Of a DNA stretch of 64,000 nucleotides, positions 17,800-26,229 are shown one piece after another. The notes beneath the pieces are model-generated. The model was not told where the DNA came from. It did no database searches and saw nothing but the letters and a program-made list of their open reading frames with translations. The stretch is from JAWKJY01 sp041393535 (GTDB taxonomy: Bacteria; Actinomycetota; Thermoleophilia; Gaiellales; Gaiellaceae): assembly GCA_041393535.1 (NCBI GenBank), contig JAWKJY010000004.1, forward strand, positions 62,001-126,000. Direction: 5' to 3'. The translations under genes were made by a program, and so were the position numbers. Position 1 is the first letter of the stretch. Each line of letters starts with the position of its first letter.

Positions 17800-18912
17800 A
17801 TGGCTCGACTGGCCAGGATCGCGCTCACGCTCGGCCTGGTCGCGGCCCTGCTCACGGCGGCCGCGCCGGCGCTCGCCGAGCAGGCCGGCTCAGGGGCGCG
17901 CGGCTACCAGGGCGGTCAGCTCGACACGGGCGATGCGCACTCGTGCGCGATCCTCGACACCGGCGCGGTCCGCTGCTGGGGCCTCGGCGGCAGCGGCCGG
18001 CTCGGCTACGGCGCCACCAGCGCGATCGGCGACGACGAGACCCCGGCGTCGGTCGGCCCCGTCGACCTCGGCCCCGGACGCACCGCCACCGCCATCACCG
18101 TTGGCGGCCTCCATACGTGCGCGACGCTCGACAACGGCACCGTCCGCTGCTGGGACCGGGCGCTCGAGGGCCAGCTCGGCTACGGGAGCACGACCACGAT
18201 CGGCGACGACGAGACCCCCGCGTCGGTCGGGCCGGTCTCCCTCGCGGGCGCCCTCGTCGCGACCGTGGCCGACCTCTCGCTCACGATCGCTCGCAGCCTC
18301 GACACCGTCCAGGTCGGCAACGACGTCACCCTCACCCTCACCCTCCGAAACGACGGCCCCGACCCGTCCCAGAACCCCCTCCTGCACGTCCACACCACCG
18401 GCGAGCCAACCACCTCCACCGCTACAAGCGCCGGAACGTTCGACACCACGACCGGCGCCTGGGCACCCGGCAACCTCGCACCCAGCGAGGACGACCACGC
18501 AACGGCAGCCGTCACCGTCACCTCACCCCCACCGACGCCGCCGGCCCCGCCGCCTCCGGCTGCACCCGCGAAGACGAAGCCGAACCGGCTGACGCTCGCG
18601 CTCACGCCGACGAGGGACACGACCGCACCCCACGCCTTCACGGCGACCGGCCGGCTCGTCGCCACCGCCGTCGCCGACGCGACCGCCTGCAAGGGCACCG
18701 TCACCGTCACCGCCAGGGCCGGCACGCGCACCCTCACTGCCAGGAAGCCGAAGCTGAGGCTGAGGGACGGCGCCTGCGAGTACACCGCAAGGCTCACCAT
18801 CACGCGCAAGGCCCGCAGGACGGCCAGGACCGCGAGGATCACCGCCACCTTCAGCGGCAACGACACCCTCACCACGGCCACCGCGAAGGCACGCACCGCG
18901 CGACTCGCCTGA
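17800..18912 (+). CDS. Secreted RCC1-repeat protein, short form
   Basis: This 370-aa protein starts at ATG 17800 after GGGGGAGGA and has a signal peptide ending ALA|EQAG. Two RCC1-type repeats follow (SCAILDTGAVRCWGLGGSGRLGYG and TCATLDNGTVRCWD...GQLGYG), each with paired Cys that may form disulfides outside the cell. Next come a DUF11/CARDB-like domain (DLSLTIARSLDTVQVGNDVTL), a Pro/Ala linker and a basic beta-rich C-terminal domain. It is a shorter paralogue of the next gene, with matching signal-peptide junction, repeats and C-terminal domain. Binding partner unknown. Confidence 0.85.
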   Translation: MARLARIALTLGLVAALLTAAAPALAEQAGSGARGYQGGQLDTGDAHSCAILDTGAVRCWGLGGSGRLGYGATSAIGDDETPASVGPVDLGPGRTATAITVGGLHTCATLDNGTVRCWDRALEGQLGYGSTTTIGDDETPASVGPVSLAGALVATVADLSLTIARSLDTVQVGNDVTLTLTLRNDGPDPSQNPLLHVHTTGEPTTSTATSAGTFDTTTGAWAPGNLAPSEDDHATAAVTVTSPPPTPPAPPPPAAPAKTKPNRLTLALTPTRDTTAPHAFTATGRLVATAVADATACKGTVTVTARAGTRTLTARKPKLRLRDGACEYTARLTITRKARRTARTARITATFSGNDTLTTATAKARTARLA

Positions 18913-19042
18913 GGCTCGGGCGCGGCCGCGCGCAGCGCCGGCACGCGCCTCGCTCGCGGCGGACAAGCGGAGCCCGACGCGCCTGCGTCGTCTGACCCGA
19001 TCGGGTGAGCAAGCCGCGCTGGACGCGGCCGATCAGTCGGCC

Positions 19043-21253
19043 ATGCAGCGAGCGCCCTCGCTCCCCTCGCGCTGCCTCTCGGGTGGCCGGTCGGCCCTCG
19101 CCGTGCTGCTCGCGCTCGTCGTGGCGCTCGTGCTCGCTGGCCAGGCGGTCGCCGAGCAGGCCGGCTCCCGGGTGCGGTCGGTCCAGGCCGGCGCGATCGA
19201 CGCGGGCAGCGACCACACGTGCGCGATCCTCGACGACGGCACCGTCCGCTGCTGGGGCGCGAACGCGAAGGGGCAGCTGGGCTACGGGGACACCGCCCCC
19301 GTCGGCGACGACGAGACCCCCGGCTCCGTCGGGCCAGTCGACCTCGGCGCCGGACGCACCGCCACCGCCATCACCGCCGGGAGCGAGCACACCTGCGCCA
19401 TCCTCGACACGGGCGCGGTCCGCTGCTGGGGCGACAACAGCGTCGGCCAGCTCGGCTACGGGAACACCGACACCATCGGCGACGACGAGACCCCCGGCTC
19501 CGTCGGGCCAGTCGACCTCGGCGCCGGACGCACCGCCACCGCCATCACGGCCGGCGGCCTGCACACCTGCGCCATCCTCGACGACGGCGCCGTGCGGTGC
19601 TGGGGCAACAACGCGACCGGCTCGCTCGGCTACGGCGACCAGGTCGACATCGGCGACACCGAGGCCCCCGGGTCGGTCGCCCCCGTCGACCTCGGCCCTG
19701 GCCGCACGGCGGTGGCGATCGCGGCCGGAGGCTCGCAGACGTGCGCGATCCTCGACGACGGTGCCCTGCTCTGCTGGGGCCTCGGCCAGAACGGACGCCT
19801 CGGCTACGGCGACGAGGTGACCATCGGCGACGGCGAGACGCCCGCGAGCGCGGGCCCGGTCGATGTCGGCGCCGGCCGCAGCGCCGTCGCCATCGCGGCC
19901 GGCGGGGTCTTCACGTGCGCGCTGCTCGACGACGGCACCGTCCGCTGCTGGGGATTCGCCGGGTTCGGGTCGCTCGGGTACGGCGACACGACGACGATCG
20001 GCGACGACGAGACGCCCGGAAGCGTCGGCCCGCTCGACCTGGGCACCGGCCGCACCGCCGTTGCGCTCTCGGCGGGAACGCTCCACGCGTGCGCGACCCT
20101 GGACGACGGGACGGTCCGCTGCTGGGGCTTCGGCGGCGCGGGGCGGCTCGGCTACGGGAGCACCGCCACCATCGGCGACGGGGAGACGCCCGCCGCGGTC
20201 GGGCCCGTCGGCCTTGGCACCGGCCGTACCGCAGTCGCCATCACGACCGGCGGGGCGCATTCGTGCGCGACCCTGGACGACGGGACCGTCCGCTGCTGGG
20301 GCGACGGTGCCTCGGGGCACCTCGGCTACGCGAGCATCGCGACGATCGGCGACAACGAGCCTCCCGCCGCTGCCGGACCAGCCTCGCTCGGCGGGTCGCT
20401 CGTCGACGCGGTCGCCGACCTCTCGGTGACGCTGTCGACCACCGCCACGGCAGCGACAGTCGGCACCCCGTTCGGGCTGTCCGTCACGGTCGCGAACGCC
20501 GGACCGGACGCGGCCGATCCCGAGCTCGAGGTCGCGCTGGGGAGCCAGGCCGTGTCGCTGCCGCTGCCCACCCTCGTAGCGGGTGACTCGTACGAGCTCG
20601 ACACGACGGCGACGCCGACGGCCGCGGGCCCGATGACGCTGCTCGCCCGCATCCTGACCGCTGTGCCCTTCGATCCGGACAGCACGCCCGGGAACCTGGA
20701 CCCCGACGAGGACGACCAGTCGAGCACCACGGTCACGGTGTCGGCTGCGCCGACGCCGCCCGCTCCTGGGCCTGCTCCTGCGACGCCGCCCCCGGTCGAG
20801 CCGCCGGCACCGCCCCCGGCGGACTCGCCCGCCCCGTCGCCGGCCGCGCCGCTCGAGACGGCGGGGGACGCCCCGCCCTCGACCGCCCCTGCCACGTCCC
20901 CGCCGGCGTCCACGCGGGTACGCCCGAGCAGGCTGACGCTCACCCTCGCGCCCCGCCGGGACACGACCGCGCCCCATCGCTTCGTCGTGATGGGCCGGCT
21001 GGTCGCCCCCGGGATCACGCCGCGCGCGTGCGTCGGCCGGGTCGCGGTCGCGGCCCGGGCCGGGAGGCGGGCGCTCGCCGCCCGCACCGTGCATCTGAGA
21101 CGACGGGACGGCGCCTGCGCGTACCGGGCGACGCTCTCGATCGCGGCCGGCACCCGGGGGACGGCGCGCACGGCACGGGTGACGGCGCGCTTCGTGGGCA
21201 ACGACGCGCTCCTGCCCGTCGGCACGAGGGCGGCGACCGTGACGCTCGCCTGA
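19043..21253 (+). CDS. Secreted RCC1-repeat beta-propeller protein, long form
   Basis: A 736-aa exported protein: signal peptide to about residue 37 (AVLLALVVALVLAGQAVA|EQAGS), then seven RCC1-like repeats of about 58 aa, each with a core like HTCAILDDGTVRCWG...GQLGYG and GDDETPGSVGPVDLG. Seven blades are enough for a complete beta-propeller. A CARDB/DUF11-like domain, a Pro-rich linker (about 565-620) and a basic beta-rich C-terminal domain follow. The paralogue upstream has only two repeats. The Cys pairs in each blade suggest extracellular disulfides. Function not known; RCC1 propellers commonly bind proteins or carbohydrates. Confidence 0.9.
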   Translation: MQRAPSLPSRCLSGGRSALAVLLALVVALVLAGQAVAEQAGSRVRSVQAGAIDAGSDHTCAILDDGTVRCWGANAKGQLGYGDTAPVGDDETPGSVGPVDLGAGRTATAITAGSEHTCAILDTGAVRCWGDNSVGQLGYGNTDTIGDDETPGSVGPVDLGAGRTATAITAGGLHTCAILDDGAVRCWGNNATGSLGYGDQVDIGDTEAPGSVAPVDLGPGRTAVAIAAGGSQTCAILDDGALLCWGLGQNGRLGYGDEVTIGDGETPASAGPVDVGAGRSAVAIAAGGVFTCALLDDGTVRCWGFAGFGSLGYGDTTTIGDDETPGSVGPLDLGTGRTAVALSAGTLHACATLDDGTVRCWGFGGAGRLGYGSTATIGDGETPAAVGPVGLGTGRTAVAITTGGAHSCATLDDGTVRCWGDGASGHLGYASIATIGDNEPPAAAGPASLGGSLVDAVADLSVTLSTTATAATVGTPFGLSVTVANAGPDAADPELEVALGSQAVSLPLPTLVAGDSYELDTTATPTAAGPMTLLARILTAVPFDPDSTPGNLDPDEDDQSSTTVTVSAAPTPPAPGPAPATPPPVEPPAPPPADSPAPSPAAPLETAGDAPPSTAPATSPPASTRVRPSRLTLTLAPRRDTTAPHRFVVMGRLVAPGITPRACVGRVAVAARAGRRALAARTVHLRRRDGACAYRATLSIAAGTRGTARTARVTARFVGNDALLPVGTRAATVTLA
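19303..19548 (+). repeat. Near-perfect intragenic repeat in RCC1 gene
   Basis: Positions 19303-19374 recur identically at 19477-19548 (72 nt, period 174 nt = 58 codons). Other blades differ more, so these two blades were probably copied or gene-converted recently. Confidence 0.8.
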
Positions 21254-21287
21254 GGCCCATCCGGCCGCGAGGCTAGCGTTGCGGCCC

Positions 21288-22034
21288 GTGGCCCGGGGCG
21301 GAGTGGACGACGCGATCCTCGGCGACGTGCGCTATGCGCGCCTCGAGGCCGACCCGCTGCTCGTCACGGTCGACCGGCTGCACGAGCGGATCGAGCTTCG
21401 CTTCCCGGAGCGCAACCTCGCCCGGGTCGCGGCCGAGGTGCGGCACGTGATCGAGCAGGTCGCGGTCGAGTCCGCGACCCGCCGGCGCCAGCAGGCGATC
21501 GCGCGCGGCGCCAGCACGGTCGCCGTGGCGATCGTCGTCGGGCTCGCCGCGCTCGCGCTCGCGCTCTCCGTCCGGGACGCGGTCGAGGAGGCCGCCGGCA
21601 CGCCCGCCTTCGAGTGGCTCTCCGTCGTCGAGAGCGCGATCCAGGACGTGGTCTTCGCCGCGCTCGCGGTCTTCTTCCTGCTCAGCGCGCCCGCGCGCCA
21701 GCGCCGCCGCCGCGCACTCGCGGCGCTCCACCGGCTCCGCTCGCTCGCGCACGTGATCGACATGCACCAGCTGACGAAGGACCCCGAGCGGCTGCGGGCC
21801 GACTACCCCGCCACGCCGATCTCGCCGCCGCTCGACCTGACGGCCGACGAGCTCGGACGGTACCTCGACTACTGCAGCGAGCTGCTCGCGCTCGTCGGCA
21901 AGGGTGCCGCGCTCTGCGCGCGGGACTCCACCGACGCCGTGGTGCTCGACACGGTGAGCGAGATCGAGACCCTGACCGTCGGCATGTCGCGGAAGATCTG
22001 GCAGAAGATCTCGCTGCTGCGCGAGCAGCGCTGA
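21288..22034 (+). CDS. Hypothetical membrane protein with two transmembrane segments
   Basis: About 248 aa. A long N-terminal helical region (RYARLEADPLLVTVDRLHERIEL...ATRRRQQAIARG) precedes two hydrophobic segments (STVAVAIVVGLAALALALSV and VVFAALAVFFLLSAPARQ), then a helical cytosolic tail. GTG 21288 is preferred; a TTG at 21279 is also in frame. I do not recognise the family. Confidence 0.7.
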   Translation: MARGGVDDAILGDVRYARLEADPLLVTVDRLHERIELRFPERNLARVAAEVRHVIEQVAVESATRRRQQAIARGASTVAVAIVVGLAALALALSVRDAVEEAAGTPAFEWLSVVESAIQDVVFAALAVFFLLSAPARQRRRRALAALHRLRSLAHVIDMHQLTKDPERLRADYPATPISPPLDLTADELGRYLDYCSELLALVGKGAALCARDSTDAVVLDTVSEIETLTVGMSRKIWQKISLLREQR

Positions 22035-22046
22035 GACCGGCGCGGC

Positions 22047-23018
22047 TCAGGCCTCGTCGGCGAGGTACTCGCGGACGATCGCGTCGACGCTCTCGTCCCG
22101 CGGCAGGCCGAGCGCATCGGCCCGGTCGGGCTCCATCGCGGTCGGCCAGCCGGCGCAGATCCGCTCGACGAACGGGTCGCGCTCGACCGTCACCGCCCCG
22201 GTCGCGCCGGCACGCCGCGCGGCCTCGAGCAGCGCGCCCGCCGTCACCTCGATCCCCGGGAACGTGACCGCCCGGTCGTGGCCGAGCGCCTCGCCCGGCA
22301 GGTCGTGCAGGTGGATCGTCCCCGCCGCTGCGGCCCGCACGCCGATCGCAAGCGTCGGCGTCGCGAGCGGCACCGGCAGCGCGTAGCCCCGCCCGGCGAG
22401 GGGCTCGCGGACGATCGCGCTGACCCAGCTCGACGCGGCGAGGTTCGGCTTGCCGGGGCGCACGATCACGGTCGGGTAGCGCGCTGCACGGCCGTCGAGG
22501 AAGCCCTTGCGCGTGTAGTCGTTGACGAGCAGCTCGAGGATCACCTTCGTCGTCCCGTAGGTCGTCTCGGGCGTCAGCTTCGTCCGGTCGGACACCCGCG
22601 CGGGCAGCTCGCCGCCGAAGGCCGCGAAGGTGCTCGCGAGCACGAGCCGCGGCCTCCCCGGCGCGGCGCGGCAGGCATCGAGCACGACCCGCCCGCCGTC
22701 GAGGTTGACCCGCAGCGCGAGGTCGAAGTCCTGCTCGGCGCCGCCGCTGACGACCGAGGCGAGATGGAAGACCGAGACGGCGGGCCCGGACACCAGCTCA
22801 CGCACGAGCGCCTCGTCCGTCACCTCGCCGGCGACGAGCTCGACACGCGGGTCATCGAGCCCGGCCGGGACAGCCTCGGACACGACCGTGTCGAGCAGGG
22901 TGATCCGCTCGATCGGCTCCTGCTCCCCGGACGGGCCGGCGAGCGTGCCGCGCTCGAGCAGCTGGCGCGCGAGCATGCGCCCGATGAAGCCGGTGCCGCC
23001 GGTGACGACGACGCGCAC
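22047..23018 (-). CDS. NAD-dependent epimerase/dehydratase, DenD-like (D-erythronate dehydrogenase family)
   Basis: An extended SDR protein of 323 aa. The NAD-binding motif is VVVTGGTGFIGRMLARQL, with the catalytic set STFAAFGG and YGTTK (Tyr-x-x-x-Lys), and FHLASVVSGGAEQDFDLALRVNLDG in between. The segment VIVRPGKPNLAASSW..SAIVREPLAG resembles the D-erythronate dehydrogenase branch. No erythronate kinase or aldolase genes are nearby, so the substrate is uncertain. GTG start at 23018. The ferrochelatase gene on the same strand ends 3 bp upstream of the start. Confidence 0.85.
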   Translation of the reverse strand: MRVVVTGGTGFIGRMLARQLLERGTLAGPSGEQEPIERITLLDTVVSEAVPAGLDDPRVELVAGEVTDEALVRELVSGPAVSVFHLASVVSGGAEQDFDLALRVNLDGGRVVLDACRAAPGRPRLVLASTFAAFGGELPARVSDRTKLTPETTYGTTKVILELLVNDYTRKGFLDGRAARYPTVIVRPGKPNLAASSWVSAIVREPLAGRGYALPVPLATPTLAIGVRAAAAGTIHLHDLPGEALGHDRAVTFPGIEVTAGALLEAARRAGATGAVTVERDPFVERICAGWPTAMEPDRADALGLPRDESVDAIVREYLADEA

Positions 23019-23021
23019 GGC

Positions 23022-24125
23022 CTACGCCACCGGAGCGGCGCCGGGCTCCCAGGGGCTCGGACGGCCGCTCCCCGGCAGGCAGCAGCCGGGCGGGCACACG
23101 TCCGGCGAGGCCGCGAAGGCGCCCATCGCGCGCCGCTCGTCCGTCGCGCCGAGGCGCTCCTGGATCAGCTCGCGGATCATCCCGACGAAGGCCGGGTGCG
23201 TCCCCGCGGTCGCCGCGCGCGCGAAGCCGAGGCCCAGCTCGCGGGCGAGGCCGGCCGCCTCCACGTCGAGGTCGAACATGACCTCCATGTGGTCGGAGAC
23301 GAAGCCGATCGGCGAGACGACGACGTCCTCGACACCCTGCGCCTTCAGCTCGCGCAGGTGGTCGAGCACGTCCGGCTCCGTCCACGGGACGTGCGGCGGG
23401 CCGCTCCTGCTCTGGTAGACGACCGACGTCCGCTCGACGCCGACGGCGTCGGCGACGAGCCGCGCGGTCTCGTGGAGCTGGTCGACGTAGCGGCAGCCGG
23501 CCGCCATCGCGGTCGGGATCGAGTGCGCGGTGAAGACGACCTGGACGCCGGCACGGCGCTCGGCAGGGAACGACGCGATCGCGGCAGCCACCGCGTCCGC
23601 GTTCGCCTGGACGAAGCCGGGGTGGTTCCAGAAGGCGCGGAGCTTCAGCACCTCCGGCGCGTCCGGGCCGACCGCCTCCTGGGCGCGGAAGACGTCCTCG
23701 CGATACTGGCGGCAGCCCGAGTAGGAGCTGAACGCCGAGGTGAAGAACGCGAGCGCCCGCTGGCGGCCGTCCGCCGCCAGCTCGCGCAGGGTGTCCTCGA
23801 GCAGCGGGTGCCAGTTGCGGTTCCCGAAGTAGATCGGGAGGTCGATCCCGTGCGCGTCGAGCTCGGCGCGGAGGGCGTCGATCAGCGCGCGGTTCTGGCC
23901 GTTGATCGGGCTGACGCCGCCGAAGTGGTGGTAGTGCTCGGCCACCTCCTCGAGGCGCTCGCGCGGGATGTTGCGGCCGCGGGTCACGTTCTCGAGGAAC
24001 GGGATCACGTCGTCCGGCCCCTCCGGCCCGCCGAACGAGACGACGACGATCGCGTCGAAGAACGTGTCCGGGTAGCGGCTGACGAAGCCGTCTGCCGGGG
24101 GTCGCAGCTCGCCGGTGGTCGCCAT
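23022..24125 (-). CDS. hemH: Ferrochelatase (coproporphyrin III ferrochelatase)
   Basis: A 367-aa enzyme that inserts Fe2+ into the porphyrin, in actinobacteria most likely coproporphyrin III. Visible features are VVVSFGGPEGPDDVIPFLENVTRGR at the N-terminus, HYHHFGGVSPINGQ, the iron-site VVFTAHSIP, and ISPIGF-like VVSPIGFVSDHMEV with the second active-site region. Cys residues in YSGCRQYRED and a C-terminal CPPGCC match the pattern of actinobacterial ferrochelatases that bind a [2Fe-2S] cluster. ATG 24125 is preferred to a GTG at 24134. No other haem genes are in the window. Confidence 0.95.
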   Translation of the reverse strand: MATTGELRPPADGFVSRYPDTFFDAIVVVSFGGPEGPDDVIPFLENVTRGRNIPRERLEEVAEHYHHFGGVSPINGQNRALIDALRAELDAHGIDLPIYFGNRNWHPLLEDTLRELAADGRQRALAFFTSAFSSYSGCRQYREDVFRAQEAVGPDAPEVLKLRAFWNHPGFVQANADAVAAAIASFPAERRAGVQVVFTAHSIPTAMAAGCRYVDQLHETARLVADAVGVERTSVVYQSRSGPPHVPWTEPDVLDHLRELKAQGVEDVVVSPIGFVSDHMEVMFDLDVEAAGLARELGLGFARAATAGTHPAFVGMIRELIQERLGATDERRAMGAFAASPDVCPPGCCLPGSGRPSPWEPGAAPVA

Positions 24126-24196
24126 GGCGGCCACGGTACCACCGGCCCCCGGGGTCGCCGGGCGGGTGCCGCCCGGCCGGCGACGGGGCCGCTACC

Positions 24197-24712
24197 GTGG
24201 CGCCCGTGGACGAGCTGCTCGCCGTCATCCGCACCCGCTCGACCGGGATCCTCTCGCACGTCCACGGCGAGCACCACTGGCTCGTCGTCGCGCAGGCCGG
24301 CCTCGAGGTGCTCGACCACGCGCCGGACGCGGACCGCGAGCTCGTCCTCCTGTTCGCGCTGCTGCACGACACGATGCGCGTGCACGACGGCATCGACCGC
24401 GTCCACGGCCGCGAGGCGAGCAGGTTCGCCCGCGCGCTGCGCGCCGAGGGCCTGCTCCGGCTCGAGCCCCACCGGCTCGACCTGCTCTGCGAGGCGTGCG
24501 ACCGCCACGCCGACGGCGAGACGACCGAGGAGCCGACGATCGCCGCCTGCTGGGACGCCGACCGGCTCGACATCGGCCGCGTCGGCATCCGGATCGACCC
24601 CGCGTACCTCTCGACGCCCGTCCCCGACTGGGGGGCGCTGATCCGCCGCGGCCGGGAGCGCCGCGCGCGGTCCTACACCTGGGACGGGCTGGCCTCGGCG
24701 TACCGCGGCTAG
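24197..24712 (+). CDS. HD-domain protein (predicted metal-dependent phosphohydrolase)
   Basis: This 171-aa protein has an HD-type metal site: His in LSHVHGEHHW, the HD pair in LLFALLHDTMRVHDG, CDRHADG and the downstream Asp in ACWDADRLDI. The family hydrolyses phosphate bonds, often of nucleotides; the substrate is not known here. The GTG at 24197 (or 24206) starts it. It overlaps the convergent gene by 4 bp. Confidence 0.8.
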   Translation: MAPVDELLAVIRTRSTGILSHVHGEHHWLVVAQAGLEVLDHAPDADRELVLLFALLHDTMRVHDGIDRVHGREASRFARALRAEGLLRLEPHRLDLLCEACDRHADGETTEEPTIAACWDADRLDIGRVGIRIDPAYLSTPVPDWGALIRRGRERRARSYTWDGLASAYRG

Positions 24713-25062
24713 GACGCCGCGGCGGTCTCGGCTGCGCGCAGGGCGGCCTCGAACGTCCCCTCGCCCGGCCGCCACTCGGCCGACCCGACGCGCAGGCCCG
24801 GCAGGGCAGGCGCGACGAGCGCGTCGCCTCGCCCGCGGCGTGCGATCAGGGCCACGAGGCGCATGTCCGCGACGCGCGCGACCGGCGTCTCGGCCCCGAC
24901 GGACGCGCGCAGCGCCGCGGCCGTCTGCGCGAGCCCGCCCGGCGGCGCCTCGACCGCGACGACGAGGCAGGCGCCGTCCGGGCCGAACGTCCGCGAGAGC
25001 GCCGTCGCCGCCTGGAAGAGCGAGAGCGGCGAGAGCAGCCCGGTCTCGGCGTCCCGCGTCAC
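24709..25062 (-). CDS. Small degenerate GGDEF-like protein
   Basis: A 117-aa protein. The N-terminus (TRDAETGLLSPLSLFQAATALSR) resembles the D-x-x-TGL-x-x-R/F start of diguanylate cyclase domains, and the C-terminus (GTFEAALRAAETA) resembles their last helix. The GG(D/E)EF active-site loop and about 40 residues between are missing, so it cannot be an active cyclase. It might be a c-di-GMP-unrelated remnant or a small regulatory protein. Assignment is tentative. GTG start at 25062. Confidence 0.5.
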   Translation of the reverse strand: MTRDAETGLLSPLSLFQAATALSRTFGPDGACLVVAVEAPPGGLAQTAAALRASVGAETPVARVADMRLVALIARRGRGDALVAPALPGLRVGSAEWRPGEGTFEAALRAAETAAAS

Positions 25063-25115
25063 GCGTGGATCGTAGACCGACGCGGCCGGCGCTCCTCGCG
25101 TGCGACGCTGTCCGC

Positions 25116-25904
25116 GTGACGCGGCAGCACCCTCCCGCCTCGCACGGCGACCCGCCTGCGCCGTTCGGCGTCCGGGAGCTCCTCGACGCCGCGGCCGGCG
25201 CGGCGCGCGTCCTCGACGTGGGCTGCGGCTCCGGGCGGCTCACGGTCGCGCTCGCCCTGGCCGGCGCGACGGTGACCGGGATCGACACCAGCGACGAGCG
25301 GCTTGCCGAGGCGGGCCGACGGGCCGAGGGCGCGGGCGTCGAGCTCGCGCTCCTCCGGGCGGACATGGACGAGCCGCTGCCGTTCCCCGACGGCGCGTTC
25401 GAGGCGGTCACGAGCCGCCTCTCCCTGATGGTGGCTGCCGCCCCGGTGACCACGCTCCGGGAGCTGGGGCGCATCCTCGTGCCCGGCGGCCGCGTGGCGA
25501 CGGTGCTCTGGGCCTCGCTCGACGAGAACCCGTGGTTCGACGCGCCGCGCCGGGCGGTCGGGGCCGTGCTCGGCGCCGAGCGGGCGTCGTTCGCGGGCGC
25601 GTTCGGACGCCTCGGCACGACCGGAGAGGCCGCGGACGTGCACCGGTCCGCCGGCCTGGCCGACGTCGAGGCCCGTCTCCTGCGCGAGGTCGTCGAGCGC
25701 CGCGACGCCGCCGAGCACTGGCACGCTCTCGCGGCCGAGAACGGGCACTTCCGGCGGATCGACGCGTCGCTCGACGAGCCCACGCGCGCCGCGATCCTGG
25801 CCGACCTCGACGGGCGCCTCGCCGGCTTCCGGCAGGGTGACGCGCTGGCCGTCCCGCGGACGCTCGTGCTCGTGACGGCGCGCCGCGACGCAACCGGCGG
25901 CTGA
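25116..25904 (+). CDS. Class I SAM-dependent methyltransferase
   Basis: A 262-aa protein with SAM-binding motif I VLDVGCGSGRLTVALA, motif II GIDTSDERLAEA, an Asp in LLRADMDEPLPFPDGAFEAVTSRLS and post-motif LRELGRILVPGGRVATVLW. This is the UbiE/Methyltransf_11 type acting on a small molecule; the substrate is unknown. GTG start at 25116, 53 bp from the divergent small gene. Confidence 0.88.
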   Translation: MTRQHPPASHGDPPAPFGVRELLDAAAGAARVLDVGCGSGRLTVALALAGATVTGIDTSDERLAEAGRRAEGAGVELALLRADMDEPLPFPDGAFEAVTSRLSLMVAAAPVTTLRELGRILVPGGRVATVLWASLDENPWFDAPRRAVGAVLGAERASFAGAFGRLGTTGEAADVHRSAGLADVEARLLREVVERRDAAEHWHALAAENGHFRRIDASLDEPTRAAILADLDGRLAGFRQGDALAVPRTLVLVTARRDATGG

Positions 25905-26010
25905 GCACGCCGCCGCGCCCCGTCGGGCCTCCCGTGGCAGCGAGGGGCCGCACGCCGCCCGGGTAGACTCGATCGAGGCCCCCGGGCGCGTGCCGCCGCA
26001 GGCCAGGCCA

Positions 26011-26082
26011 GCCCCCGTAGCTCAGTGGATAGAGCAGCGGTTTCCTAAACCGCGTGCACAAGTTCGATTCTTGTCGGGGGCA
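26011..26082 (+). tRNA. tRNA-Arg (anticodon CCU)
   Basis: A complete cloverleaf: acceptor stem 26011-26017 pairs with 26075-26081 plus discriminator A at 26082; D arm GCTC/GAGC; anticodon stem GCGGT/ACCGC around loop TTCCTAA giving CCT; variable loop GTGC; T arm ACAAG-TTCGATT-CTTGT. No CCA is encoded. The 3' half from the first base of the anticodon loop is the left attachment core of the adjacent element. Confidence 0.97.
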
Positions 26083-26088
26083 TCGCAG
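26042..26088 (+). repeat. attL core (47-bp direct repeat, left copy)
   Basis: Identical to 43046-43092. It spans tRNA anticodon loop, T arm, acceptor 3' strand and 6 nt downstream. Confidence 0.93.
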
Positions 26089-26180
26089 GAGACGCGCGAA
26101 ATATGCCGCCTTTGCAGGCGTTTCTATTGAGCCGCTGGCTCGCGCGATTTCCGCTCTGATCCGCTCCGATCCGCCCTCGA

Positions 26181-26211
26181 CTGTCGCGCACTGTCGCGCG
26201 GACTGTCGCGC
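26181..26211 (+). repeat. Three direct copies of CTGTCGCGC near attL
   Basis: Copies at 26181, 26191 and 26203 lie just upstream of the integrase start. The same 9-mer forms an inverted repeat near attR (42963-42987). They are candidate arm-type recombinase or excisionase binding sites (inference). Confidence 0.65.
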
Positions 26212-26229
26212 GGGTGCTACCTTCGGGCC

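Noticed and set aside
19200..20400. CRISPR-like or other DNA repeat array
   Set aside because: The periodicity is 174 nt in a coding frame and corresponds to RCC1 protein blades; no short repeat-spacer structure exists anywhere in the window.
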